17,567 bases of DNA from Cymbomonas tetramitiformis (GCA_001247695.2 LGRX02010021.1:1-17567), one strand, 5' to 3'; shown: positions 1-9,302, numbered from the stretch's first letter. Notes: generated by a model from the sequence alone, not told the origin. Program-made: numbers and translations.

Positions 1-477
1 GTTTTAGGAAGTATTCAAGGGCAGCCTGCACCAATCACCTGCAAGGGCACTGCACGGGCAACGCATGCAAGGTTCATTGTGTACGTGGAATGATAGGCAT
101 GTGCACAGCTGCAGAAGGTGTGGGCAGCTGGCCTCGGTACTTTTTGGTTCCTATATCGCGCGAACTTGCGGCGTTCTCGCGTTTTAGGAATTATTCAAGG
201 GCAGCCACCACACACCTGCGAGGTCACTGCACGGGCAAAGCATGCAAGGCTTTCATTGTGTACGTGGAATCGGGTAGGCATGTGCACAACTGCAGAGGGT
301 GTGGGCAGCTGGCCTCGGTATGATTCCTATATCGCGCGAACTTGCGGAGTTCTTGCGTTTTAGGAATTACTCAAAGTCAGCCACCACACACCTGCGAGGT
401 CACTGCACGGGCAACGCATGCAAGGCTTTCATTGTGTACGTGGAATCGGGTAGGCATGTGCACAACTGCAGAGGGTG
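1..477. repeat. satellite A, 176-180 bp tandem unit, about 2.7 copies
   Basis: The motif GTTTTAGGAA(T/G) recurs at 1, 181 and 357, giving unit lengths of 180 and 176 bp. Each unit also carries CATGCAAGG, GTGTACGTGGAAT, CATGTGCACA and CCTATATCGCGCGAAC in the same order. The third copy stops near 477, where it joins the unrelated satellite B without a spacer. The short ORFs that run through it repeat with the unit and are not genes. The left end lies outside the window. Confidence 0.93.
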
Positions 478-1002
478 AAATTGACGCCGTGTTGTATATT
501 GAGAAGATATAGATGTGGTGTTTTGGAATCAGACGCTGTGTTATTTACTGAGATGGGCTGTGGCTTTCCTGTCTAGCGCTGCATTGTGATTGGGAATGAA
601 TGGGGATGTGTCTATTCAGCAGACACGGTAATGCTTAACGCGATATAGATGTGGTGTTTTGGAATCAGACGCTGTGTCATTTACTGAGATGGGCTGTGGC
701 TTTCTTGTCTAGCGCTGCAACGTGATGGGGAATGAATGGGGATGTGTCTATTCATCAGACACGGTGATGCTTACCGTTATATTGATGTGGTGTTTTTGAA
801 ATTGACGCCGTGTTGTATATTGAGAAGATATAGATGTGGTGTTTTGGAATCAGACGCTGTGTTATTTACTGAGATGGGCTGTGGCTTTCCTGTCTAGCGC
901 TGCAACGTGATGGGGAATGAATGGGGATGTGTCTATTCATCAGACACGGTGATGCTTAACGTTATATCGATGTGGTGTTTTTGAAACTGACGCCGTGTTG
1001 TA
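478..1002. repeat. satellite B, left block (185 bp unit)
   Basis: Tandem units marked by GACGCCGTGTTGTATATTG and CAGACACGGTGATGCTTA. Unit starts (GAAA(T/C)TGACG) fall at 477, 798 and 983, with one shortened unit between the first two that begins directly at GATATAGATGTGG near 640. Each unit contains an internal duplication: GATGTGGTGTTTT, GAA and GACGC(C/T)GTGT occur twice about 40 bp apart. The block is interrupted after the TA at 1001-1002 by the transposon and resumes at 2046. Confidence 0.93.
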
Positions 1003-1025
1003 CAGTAAGTCGCGGTCTATAAGAA
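1003..1025 (+). repeat. left terminal inverted repeat of the TA-flanked transposon
   Basis: 23 bp, begins CAGTAAGTCGCG, perfect inverted match to 2023-2045. Confidence 0.95.
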
Positions 1026-2022
1026 GCCGGCGGATTTTCGCTAGCGCTAGCGGCTTAATCTGACGGACCGAAAATTTGGGCTTAGCGATGCCGATTTCTT
1101 ATCGATGCACATACGAAAATTTTCTTGTAGCGTGAAATATTTCTTAATCGTGCATCATCCAGTTCCCCGATCTGATCTAGCGTGTGCGATTTCTTATTTA
1201 AGTATTAATGAATGATGCATTGTAGATCAGACGTAGCGTAGCGATTTCTTATTGGATGCCAAATTGCCAGTGATGCACCTATATCTATAACTTGTCTCAG
1301 GCTCGTCCTAGCCTACGTGGTTTCTCATTAGGGGCCTTATTAGACGTTCGGGGTCAGCTTCAATGTCTACTGTGGGGTGGACGACCGTGAAGCGAGCCAC
1401 TGCCTCCGGTGAATATAGGTATGTTGGCGGTCTGCCTGAGGCTGAAATGGCTAACGCCACAGATGGAGCTTGGTTGGTGGCACTGCAGAAGGCAAAGTAG
1501 GTTGATGCATGCAACTCACATTGCTGAATGCGATGGTTATGCTAAGTGATGTTAGGATGAGACACTCAACTGCACTATACGACCAAACTGGATGTATGGG
1601 TACTGTAAGTCAAGGCTGGATAGTATATGTGCTGTAAGACCAAACTGAATAGTACATGCACTGTACGACCAAGTTGGATACTATATATAATTATGTACAG
1701 TAATATGCCCAACTCTCGCTATTATCGTAGTCGCATTATCTATATTCTTAAATATTCCCCGCGCGAAATCGCCTTAGTGATGATGCTAATGTGTGATATA
1801 CCAACCACGATAAAGACCACTATACTTTTCCGTGCTGCTTGATTTCGACAATTTCTTAACAGATATGTGTAATATGAGTATAGGGTTCGGTGAAACTAGC
1901 GTCTCGATTTCTTAATAAGGGGGGTTTTCACATCTCTGGTTTGAAATTGCTTGCGGGTGGTTTCTTATGGGTTTCTTAGTTTTTGGCGAGAAATCTAGCG
2001 GGTGGTTTCTTGTAGGTACCGT

Positions 2023-2045
2023 TTCTTATAGACCGCGACTTACTG
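2023..2045 (-). repeat. right terminal inverted repeat of the TA-flanked transposon
   Basis: 23 bp, ends GACTTACTG, perfect inverted match to 1003-1025. The TA at 2046-2047 is the duplicated target. Confidence 0.95.
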
Positions 2046-2780
2046 TATATTGAGAAGATATAGATGTGGTGTTTTGGAATCAGACGCTGTGTTATTTACT
2101 GAGATGGGCTGTGGCTTTCCTGTCTAGCGCTGCAACGTGATGGGGAATGAATGGGGATGTGTCTATTCATCAGACACGGTGATGCTTAACGTTATATCGA
2201 TGTGGTGTTTTTGAAATTGACGCCGTGTTGTATATTGAGAAGATATAGATGCGGTGTTTTGGAATCAGACGCTGTGTTATTTACTGAGATGGGCTGTGGC
2301 TTTCCTGTCTAGCGCTGCAACGCGATGGGGAATGAATGGGGATGTGTCTATTCATCAGACACGGTGATGCTTAACGCTATATAGATGTGGAGTTTTTGAA
2401 ACTGACGCCGTGTTGTATATTGAGAAGATATAGATGTGGTGTTTTGGAATCAGACGCTGTGTTATTTACTGAGATGGGCTGTGGCTTTCCTGTCTAGCGC
2501 TGCAACGTGATGGGGAATGAATGGGGATGTGTCTATTCATCAGACACGGTGATGCTTAACGTTATATAGATGTGGAGTTTTGAAACTGACGCCGTGCTGT
2601 ATGTTGCATGCTGAGATGGGCTGTGGCTTTCCTGACTAGCGCTGCAATTAAATGGGGAATGAATGGGGTTGTGTATATTCCATTAGACACGGTGATGTAT
2701 AACGCAATATTATGTGGTGTTCTGGAATCAGATATTGTGCAGTATACTGAGATGGGGCTGTGTCTTTGCTGAGAGAATGA
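2046..2780. repeat. satellite B, right block, decaying toward the gene
   Basis: Units resume inside the interrupted copy, then start at 2213, 2398 and 2582 (spacings 185 and 184 bp). The last two units are degenerate: from 2582 the segment between the GACGCCGTG and GAGATGGGC motifs is shortened. After about 2700 only GATGTGG-like, GGAATCAGA and GAGATGGGGCTGTG motifs remain. The array fades out about 60 bp before the start codon at 2837, so the 5' flank of that gene is satellite-derived. Confidence 0.9.
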
Positions 2781-2836
2781 AATTGATGTAGCCGTATTGA
2801 TGGTATTGGTTACTTTGGATACACAGATCGTCCACA

Positions 2837-3460
2837 ATGGCGTCAGGGAGCACACCAACTCATGAAGACGAAGAAGCATTACGTTCTTTGCTGCATAAAA
2901 TCATTGTCGATCGGTTTCACAAGGACACTTCGCTTCTTGACAATGTCATCTCCACGCTGACGGGCCTTTGGGTAACGACACGATCTGAGCTACAACTGGC
3001 CTTTGATGCACGAGCACGTTCTGAGTCTTGTTGGTCAGAATTGAAAACCAAAGTACATCTACCTCCGTTATTTTGGGATGCGTTAAGTTTGGAGTTGGAA
3101 CCGCCAAAAGTTGCTCCACAATCTGAGGGGGATAATCAATCTTCGGGATCTCGAACTGTGAACTCTCTGCTTATGGGAAACGCTGAACGAGGCATCAAGC
3201 GGAAGAAGGATGAGTTTAACCTGCAATGGTCTCCATATGGGCCAACAAAGCTGAAAAAGGACAATGGATACGCCGTCTTTTGGAATATGGAACACTGCTT
3301 TGTGTTCAACTCGAACTCACTGCTCGATGTGAAGACTCGGAATGATATTGTTAACATGCGCTGGAACATGAAGCAAGCTCCCCATGTCGCACTACAAAAT
3401 ATTCACAAACGAGGTGGGCCCTTCCATCCAACGTGTGGTGCGTGTATGCATATGAAATAA
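2837..3460 (+). CDS. hypothetical protein, first exon or unspliced 207-residue ORF
   Basis: The ATG at 2837 opens 207 codons. I do not recognise the family. The first 90 residues look like a small helical domain (alternating Leu/Val, a W-x-E-L segment, ending LFWDALSLEL). A Ser/Gln/Gly-rich linker with basic GIKRKKDE and LKKD patches follows at about 115-145, then a region with NGYAVFW and NMRWNM. The basic patches could serve nuclear import (inference). The unspliced reading ends CGACMHMK. A better end uses donor GTGCGT at 3438 and acceptor GAG at 3520-3522 (85 bp intron), which keeps phase and extends the frame to 3677. The downstream part is cut by gag sequence near 3795, so the locus may be a pseudogene. 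Confidence 0.6.
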   Translation: MASGSTPTHEDEEALRSLLHKIIVDRFHKDTSLLDNVISTLTGLWVTTRSELQLAFDARARSESCWSELKTKVHLPPLFWDALSLELEPPKVAPQSEGDNQSSGSRTVNSLLMGNAERGIKRKKDEFNLQWSPYGPTKLKKDNGYAVFWNMEHCFVFNSNSLLDVKTRNDIVNMRWNMKQAPHVALQNIHKRGGPFHPTCGACMHMK

Positions 3461-3522
3461 TACATTGCTTGTGAATTTGCACACGGTGTGAGTAATCTTA
3501 ACGTGTATGTTGTAGATGTGAG

Positions 3523-3677
3523 GTGCACATCTGCCTTTGGCAACAAGCTATGGTGAAATTATCAAGCTGGAAGGCTGGGAAAATGTCATGAAGAGGCAGT
3601 CGGAAGTCCGACAACTCAGGCAATCCCTATTTCTTATTGTGATGCAGGGGGGATCGCTAAACAATTGGCAGCCATAA
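3523..3677 (+). CDS. probable second exon of the 2837 gene
   Basis: Splicing 3437 to 3523 completes a Gly codon and opens about 50 residues starting GAHLPLATSYGEIIKLEGW and stopping at 3675-3677. An overlapping open frame (about 3565 to 3790) reads IPISYCDAGGIAKQLAAINR and continues into the gag junction. This second frame looks at least as protein-like, so either another intron or an old frameshift lies between about 3580 and 3630. The acceptor has a poor pyrimidine tract. The exon is inferred from phase and composition only. Confidence 0.35.
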
Positions 3678-3794
3678 ATCGAAAGAAGTTGAGCCTTCCT
3701 ATTTTGACGGAGAGTTTGAAGCCGTTGTGGCTAAAGAGTGAGGTTTTGATGCGCGAATACAACGAGGGAAATGTAGCTGGCGGAGTTCCGGCTT

Positions 3795-4604
3795 TCAAAC
3801 GTGCTGGTCATAGACCTCCACGTCCAAGCCGTCCGCCTCATGCCAGGGGTCCTCGTACTCGAGGTCGGCGATGTCCTCGTCCTGCGAGTCCCCCTGCGCA
3901 GCTGCTTTCCCCTTTTTGCTCGTTCTCGGTGGGCTAGGCGGCACCGATGCCGGTTTACCACTACGTTTCTCACCAGGAGAAGGCGGTGCGCCAGACGGTG
4001 TACGCTGAACGATGTCCGAAAACGTTGTGTCCGAAACCGCTGCACCACAGGATGGCGCCGCGGTTTGCGTGAAGTCTCTGGAGTTCACTGTTCCAGAGGT
4101 GTTACCAAAAGTGAAAGATGCACCTGGCACGACTGTTGGCAAAACGGAAGGAGTCGTGAAAAACCCCGTCGTCGCTGGCGGATCTCTCCGCTCAGCGCGC
4201 TCCTTCGCGTTCTGTCGCTGCGTGGTTCTCCTGAGGGTCCTAACGCTTGGCCCCTGCGATGAGGCGGTGCCACGCGTGGATGTAGAAGGCGGAAACGTCG
4301 ATGCAGTCGCCAAGCCCGGTGCTGTCGTGCTAGCCCGCTCGAATGCGGGAAGGCACACCGTTGCCGCTGCCGCAACTGCTCGAGTCGCGTGCAGAGCCAG
4401 ATGCGTTAGGCTCTGTTGCGGCGTAAGCGCGATGGACTCGTCGTCACCGATGCACTCCGGCAGGGCCGCCCCCTGTCTTCGTGCTAGCCTTTGTGCTCTC
4501 AGCGCAGCCTGAGCTGTGCTGATGAGTATCTCCAGGCTCATCTCCGCTGCTTCGTGCTGCGGACTCGTTGCCGGTCCGCCAGATGTCGGCTTTCGCCCCC
4601 CCAT
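3795..4604 (-). pseudogene. gag: LTR-retrotransposon gag, N-terminal fragment
   Basis: A 269-codon minus-strand frame beginning MGGRKPTSGGP at 4604. It is low-complexity: an Ala-rich helical stretch (residues about 25-110), Thr/Ser/Pro-rich middle, a basic segment with PRTSKKGKAAA, then an acidic tail (DEDIADLEYEDPWHE). This looks like the disordered start of a Gag polyprotein. The frame ends at a stop right where it meets the sequence of the interrupted plus-strand gene (about 3795), so the 3' continuation is missing. It lies downstream, in transcriptional order, of the gag C-terminal fragment, which is not a normal gag-pol order. No protease, reverse transcriptase or integrase follows. Confidence 0.55.
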
Positions 4605-4720
4605 GTCGTAAGAGCCCGCTTTAACACAAACTTCTCGTGAATATTTTCAAAATTGTCTTCACTTTATCCATTATATCGCTTGAAATTTACCATAAAAATT
4701 TTTGGGTGAGAGCGTTGTGC
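4605..4720. other. AT-rich linker between gag fragments
   Basis: About 115 bp, much more AT-rich than the coding debris on either side, with no ORF of note. On the minus strand it precedes the MGGRKP start, so it may be the end of an LTR or the 5' leader of a second element copy. I could not identify a TG...CA LTR boundary or a primer-binding site. Confidence 0.4.
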
Positions 4721-5413
4721 AGCCGCCGAGTTCCCCTGTACAAATTTTGTCATGTCCAAGGTTTCAGCCAGAAGTGCTTTGGCCCACTCCTTCTTACGAA
4801 GAGCAGCCTGTGGGCACTCTCGAGCATAGTGCTCTTTGCTTTGGCACAACCTGCAGCCAGTGTACTCCGGGGAGCCCAGACGTTGCCCAGTAGGAGTTGC
4901 ACCCGCGGGACGATCTTCGGCTAGAGCTAGAAGCTCCTCCGAGACCTCCACTGCTGCCAGTAGCTGCACTGGTGCTCTCCTACTCGTCGCGTTGCTCAAA
5001 TGCAACTCCGCCTCAATGGCGTATTCAAGCGCTAGGCGTCGACTGGCTGGAAGGGCGCGGTCGAGGAGGATCAAGGGGGTCCCCTTCCGCTCTGCAATCT
5101 CGAACGCCTCCTTTCGTACCTCCGCGGATAAGCCCGAGAGGAAGACGTCCAGAAGGTCGGATTCCGGAACCGGAGTGGTAAGCTCGTGTGTCGCCAACAT
5201 GGTCACCACGCGATGGGCTAGATGTAGTCCATCCCAAAACTCGCGCACCTTGCGCGGTGTCGCCATGCGTCCTTGAGTTTGGCGGACTCGGCGTAGGAAC
5301 GAGCCCAAGGTGGCCATTTCACTCTTCAGCGGCACGACCAGCTTCGCTAGCGGCACGATGACCTTCTCAAGGTTCAACGACTTGTCCGCTTCGGCATCCA
5401 GGAGAACCCATCA
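4664..5413 (-). pseudogene. gag: LTR-retrotransposon gag, capsid C-terminal part and CCHC zinc knuckle
   Basis: Minus-strand frame from the TGA at 5411-5413 to the stop at 4664. It contains a capsid-like helical region (FWDGLHLAHRVVTML, then PESDLLDVFLSGL) and near its end a zinc knuckle CRLCQSKEHYARECP, which matches CX2CX4HX4C exactly. That knuckle is the nucleic-acid-binding signature of Gag nucleocapsid. The frame is the direct in-frame continuation of the larger frame at 5411-7570, with only the TGA between them (residues WVLLDAEADKSLN follow it). It ends in the AT-rich linker before any protease or polymerase domain, so the element is truncated. Confidence 0.82.
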
Positions 5414-7440
5414 CAGCTCCGTTCCTTCGGAGCTAGGTGTAGGGAAGCAGTGTTGAGTGATCTCCTTCAACAAAATATGCACGGAGAGAATCGGCTCTCC
5501 GAACTCGAATGCTCCGTTGGGCACGTTGCATGGGGTGTTCATCGCGAGGAGCACCACCGGAAGAGTTAAGCACCTGTCGAACTCGTCCACGAATCGTAAC
5601 AGCGGGCCGAAGGGGTTTGTGGACCCCTCCAACGGTGCTGAATACAAGGACATGATGTCCTTCGCGGCCTTGAGGGCATATGAGTGCCTGGTGTACTCCT
5701 CCCTTTGCTGCCTGCCATCATTGTACGAGGACCTCCTACTCGAACCGAAGCTGTAGGACGTCTCATCGTCGGGCGGGTCGTCACCGCCTCCGCCCCCGCC
5801 ATGGCCGCGACGTCCACCTTCAGGATTCCGCGAGGGTTCGCTAGGTGCGTCAGAAGTGGGGTCGTCAGGCGGCTCATTCCCCCCCCCTTGATGGCCACCG
5901 GGTCCTCCCGGGTCGTCACCGTCATCATCACCACCACCATCTCCGTCATCGCCGCCTCCGCCGCTACGCACTGGAGGCGGTTTCGGGTTCACCGATGGAA
6001 ACCGGCCGAACGCACCAGGCCAAACTCCCCGTGTGTAGTATATACACAACGGCACGAGTTGGGTGCTTTCTGACAAGGTTGGAAGGGTCATCACCTCGCA
6101 GCTCCATATAGCTACAGGAGGTTGCGGGGTACGGGTGCATCTCGAGCACGGAATGTTGGTGGTGCTGGACGCGACCTCGTTGTGCACGTTGAGAATCACG
6201 GCCTTGCCCATGTAAGGTGGCGAAGGGAGTTCAGAGGCAGGCGCCTCAGAGACTGGTGGTCCGCACCCTGACGCTAGATCGTGCTCCCGGTACTTTCTTG
6301 CGACGGCAAAGAACATGCGCTCTGCCTCCAGCTTGTCCGCGTGGCCCGCCAAGTGCTTTTCCACGTGTGCACGAATAGCCACGACGGCAGGTGCACTGAT
6401 GGACCTCCAGTCTAGCTTGGCAAGCCGGTCTCGTACACTTGTCGTAGGGAAGGATGCTTGCACGATAGGGTCGAACGTCACTCCTTTGTGTTGATCACGT
6501 ACGTCAACAGTCGTGGCCGACGAGGGCACCACCAAGGCTTCTCCTTTTGCTTTGGGAGCGTCGCTCGTCACAGTCGCGCAACTCACAGGGGTGGTGAGCG
6601 GCTGAGCGTGCTCCTCTAAGCTCACGCGGTCATCAGCAGATTTGAACGCGGCCTCCACCACTGAGCGGCTCTCCACCACCTGTTGCTCAAGTAATCGCTG
6701 ATCTTGAGCAGCCTGGTCAAGTTGTTGGCGCTGCTCTTCTGCGACTCGCTGAAGCTCTTGAAGCTGTTGGTCATGACGTGCTACTTGCTCGCCCGCGGCC
6801 TCAAGTGCAGCTTGTTGAGCTTCGTGCTGCACTTCCATCAAGAGCTCCTTCTGTACGCGAGCAGATTCCTCCGCAGCCTTCTGCATGGTCGTTTGAAGTG
6901 CAGCGAGTTGAAGCTGGCGAGCGGCTGCAGCTTCCATCACAACTTTTTCGGACTCCTCCCGCAACTTTCGTAGTTGCTGCTCATGTCGGTTTGCTTGAGC
7001 TTGGCGTCGACGTTGGCGCCCTCCTTTACTACGAGAGCTTCTAGACGAAGAGGCATGCGAGGTGTCGGAGGAGAGTGACTCGGAGTGGATGGTACACGAC
7101 GATGATGATGTGGTTCCCATCTCATTGGAGTTGTATGAAGCTTCAGACGACGTGCTATGGTCGCCGCCACTGCGGCGTCGAGCTTTAGCGAGCTTGCGCT
7201 TGGTCACTTTCCGTTGCTTCCGCTCTTGCTTCGCCATCTCCTTCTGGTGGGCTACTTCCATTAAAGCCTGCATGCGGACTCCACGTTCTCGTTGGGTAGG
7301 TCGTGGGGCTGCTGGGGCTTTTGAGCGGGACGGCGGTGGCGCATAGATAGGTCCATCATCCTCACCACCAGCGCGGGCAAGGACATCTGATCGATGACGT
7401 AGTTGCGCGCGCAATAGTTGAGCACCTGCGGCGTGAAACG
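5411..7440 (-). pseudogene. gag: LTR-retrotransposon gag, coiled-coil and capsid N-terminal part
   Basis: The open frame extends to 7570, but the first 60 or so codons overlap the neighbouring 478-residue gene and are probably not gag. Order on the protein: basic region (KQERKQRKVTKRKLAKARRR), Ser-rich stretch, a long Gln/Glu/Ala coiled coil (residues about 195-320, e.g. HDQQLQELQRVAEEQRQQLD), a region with WRSISAPAVVAIRAHVEKHL, then a Gly/Asp-rich linker (about 530-600), then a helical capsid segment (ALKAAKDIMSLYSAPLEGS). A long coiled coil plus Gly/Asp linker before the capsid is a style I associate with Gypsy-type elements of oomycetes (from general knowledge). There is no LTR on the upstream side: the frame abuts the virus-like block at about 7440-7480. 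Confidence 0.75.
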
Positions 7441-7482
7441 AAACAAAACGCGTGAGGCACGCGTCCCCTGGCGGCGTACGCA

Positions 7483-8919
7483 TTAACCGAGCACAGCGCG
7501 CACCGTGACATCCACGTTTTCCGTGCCGCCGGTGCTGGTCTCCGGGTACACCGAGTCCGAACGCCGGCATCCCTGCGTGTTCGGCGTTTCCAGAAGCTGA
7601 TGCACCAACCCCTCACGGTCGCGCGCGCGTCGAATCTGCGTCGCGTCGTCGGACGCGTCGACGAAAAATTGCTCCCAGCGATCGCGCAACTCGTACACGA
7701 TCACCGGCAGGTACGCCAGCAGTCGCGCGCCGATGCGAACTCCGCCGATCACGGCCTGCGCGGAGGCCCTCACGGCCAGCGCCACCGACGGCGGTGTGGC
7801 GACGCAGCGTTTCCGCTTTTTGTCCCAGGTGGGTGGATGCACGGAAAAAAGATTTTCGCAAACGCCGGCATCGTCGAGGTCCACGGCGTGCGCCATCGCG
7901 TACTGCATGTAGTTAAAACAGCCCATGTACCATCGATCCAAGCTGTCGGCGGTAAACCCCACCGCGTCCGCCATCAGCGTGATCACACCGTCGAAGTCGA
8001 AGGTGCGGTAGTACTCCGCGTAGTCCATGCACAACAACCAGGGCGGATGATGCAGGTACGGTTCCGCGGGCACGCCGTACGGGTACTCGCCGCCGGACCC
8101 AGTGTACCCGTTCCAGCACACGGAGTACTTGCGTTCGCTGCCATCGAAGGTGCCGAACGCGCCGTATCCGCCGTCGCTGTCGCGCGCGTCCGACGTTAGC
8201 TCTCCGGCCATCAGGGCGTCGCCATCGTCACCACCGGCGCTCGCGTCGTCGTTGGCGTCGACGCGCACACCCCCCGTCCGCAGGATGTACTGCGCCGGCA
8301 CCTTGATCATCATGCAGACCGACGCGACGATCGCGTTCAAAGCCAGCGGCGCGTGATAGTTGTACGGCAGACAGTCGGATCGCACGTCCGAGTCGAAGTC
8401 GCACACCCGGCAGTACTGCACTTTCGCATTGTACGCGTCGACCACCAATGTCGGATCGTAGAGTTTTTGGCGGTAGCAGAACTTGTTGAACGTCGGCGTT
8501 TCGGCGGCGGCGTGGGCGGAGGGCGCGTAGTAGTCCGCCAGCTGCACCGGCGAGTGAGCGGCGGGGGGGTAGTAGTCCAACGGGGAACCCAGCGTTTCCC
8601 AGAAGAGGCGCGCGAAGCCGCACGGCACGATCACGGACTCGCGCACGGCCCACATGCCGCGTTGCAGCGCGAGGCAGGAGTGCAGGAAGTCCGGCGACGC
8701 GTCCACGAAGTGTTGTTTGACGACCCAGTCGTAGATCTCTTGGCCGAGGTGCGACAGGAACGCCGACCACGCGAAGACGAGCTCCAACAGCACGTCCGCC
8801 GTCAGACGCAGAATCGTGTCCCGCAGAATTGAAAACGCGCGCTTGCCCGCCAGACGAAAAAACGAACGCGGTATGATGTAAACGCGGCCTGTGCTGTATG
8901 CTTCACCACTTACCGTCAT
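7483..8919 (-). CDS. 478-residue Cys-rich, hydrophobic protein of a virus-like block
   Basis: Unbroken frame from the ATG at 8917-8919 to a stop at 7483. Hydrophobic or amphipathic helical stretches lie near residues 25-75 (ILRDTILRLTADVLLELVFAW), 195-220 (APLALNAIVASVCMMIKVPAQ) and 400-430 (AQAVIGGVRIGARLLAYLP). A Cys-rich part reads FNKFCYRQK, then QYCRVCDFDSDVRSDCLPY. A Gly/Asp/Ala-rich low-complexity loop is followed by WLLCMDYAEYYRTFDFDGV and RWYMGCFNYMQYAMAHAVD. I do not recognise the family; paired cysteines and aromatic-rich segments would suit a structural or membrane-associated virion protein (inference). It is divergent from the proline-rich gene at 9300, with a palindrome between them. 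The start region contains GTAAGT at codon 3, so a 5' intron cannot be excluded. Confidence 0.72.
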   Translation of the reverse strand: MTVSGEAYSTGRVYIIPRSFFRLAGKRAFSILRDTILRLTADVLLELVFAWSAFLSHLGQEIYDWVVKQHFVDASPDFLHSCLALQRGMWAVRESVIVPCGFARLFWETLGSPLDYYPPAAHSPVQLADYYAPSAHAAAETPTFNKFCYRQKLYDPTLVVDAYNAKVQYCRVCDFDSDVRSDCLPYNYHAPLALNAIVASVCMMIKVPAQYILRTGGVRVDANDDASAGGDDGDALMAGELTSDARDSDGGYGAFGTFDGSERKYSVCWNGYTGSGGEYPYGVPAEPYLHHPPWLLCMDYAEYYRTFDFDGVITLMADAVGFTADSLDRWYMGCFNYMQYAMAHAVDLDDAGVCENLFSVHPPTWDKKRKRCVATPPSVALAVRASAQAVIGGVRIGARLLAYLPVIVYELRDRWEQFFVDASDDATQIRRARDREGLVHQLLETPNTQGCRRSDSVYPETSTGGTENVDVTVRAVLG

Positions 8920-8979
8920 TCACTTTGACAAATTCATTGACAAAACGTGACGTGCGATCACGACTTTGCACGACACGCA

Positions 8980-8995
8980 TAAAAAATAAGCGGTC
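8980..8995 (-). promoter_or_regulatory. possible AT-rich promoter element of the 478-residue gene
   Basis: Read on the minus strand this is CTTATTTTTTATGCG, about 65-75 bp upstream of the start codon at 8919. It is the only TATA-like stretch in an otherwise GC-rich upstream region. Weak support. Confidence 0.3.
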
Positions 8996-9007
8996 GCGTC
9001 GAATTAG

Positions 9008-9117
9008 GCAGCGTCGATACCATTTATTGCGCTGGTAAAAAATCTAACATTTTCTCCCTCTGTCGGGGGAGAAAATGTAAGATTTTTTGCCGATGTTGTA
9101 AATGGTATCCACGCTGC
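9008..9117. repeat. 110 bp imperfect palindrome between divergent genes
   Basis: The outer arms (GCAGCGTCGATACCATTTA and TAAATGGTATCCACGCTGC) are near-perfect inverted repeats. The inner arms (AAAAAATCTAACATTTTCTCCC-like and its complement) form a second stem of about 21 bp around a short loop at 9058-9064. Small asymmetric spacers (TTGCGCTGG, GCCGATGTTG) separate the two stems. It sits in the shared upstream region of the two divergent genes. It could be a replication origin or a transcription switch of a virus genome, or a MITE insertion. No target duplication is obvious. Confidence 0.85.
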
Positions 9118-9302
9118 GCATTTTAACCCAAACGTTGATTTTTGTGCGTGTTGCTCAACTTCGTGACACGCCACGTTCTGGTAGCACCCGGAAAATTCCC
9201 GATACGTGAAGCTACGATTTTTTGTCGGCGTGAGAAATTTTCACTTCGCGTGAAAAAAGTTGCACCCGTGCATGTGAACAAAATGGTAAATTTTTGCGTG
9301 AC

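Larger units (their letters stand above)
1003..2045. mobile_element. non-autonomous Tc1/mariner-like DNA transposon
   Basis: The element starts CAGTAAGTCGCG and ends in the exact reverse complement. The terminal inverted repeats (1003-1025 and 2023-2045) match perfectly over 23 bp. It is flanked by TA on both sides (1001-1002, 2046-2047). Neighbouring satellite B units show the unoccupied site GTTGTATATTGAG with a single TA, so the insertion and the 2 bp target duplication can be read directly. TA duplication and CAGT termini are typical of the Tc1/mariner superfamily. The interior has no ORF long enough for a transposase (longest about 70 codons), so it is a deletion derivative or a large MITE mobilised in trans. 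The interior is AT-rich and carries many copies of TTTCTTA. Confidence 0.92.

Noticed and set aside
90..363. Two overlapping plus ORFs of 77 and 81 codons
   Set aside because: They follow the satellite A period and repeat with it; no independent coding evidence.
1..2780. CRISPR array
   Set aside because: The whole 180 bp unit is repeated with no short-repeat and unique-spacer pattern, in a eukaryotic context.
2562..2879. Minus ORF of 105 codons
   Set aside because: It crosses decayed satellite B and the start of the plus-strand gene; composition is that of a shadow.
3801..4512. Plus ORFs of 153 and 166 codons
   Set aside because: Antisense shadows of the GC-rich gag fragment, Arg/Val/Ala-rich.
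5684..6111. Plus ORFs with a His run, tempting as a metal-binding protein
   Set aside because: The His run is the antisense of the Asp/Gly-rich gag linker.
7600..8832. Plus ORFs of 199 and 159 codons antisense to the 478-residue gene
   Set aside because: Arg/Val/His-rich shadow composition; the minus frame is longer and has paired cysteines and hydrophobic segments.
8890..8919. A tiny intron after ATGACG (GTAAGT...CACAG) in the 478-residue gene
   Set aside because: It would be under 30 bases, and the unspliced frame is open; kept only as a caveat.
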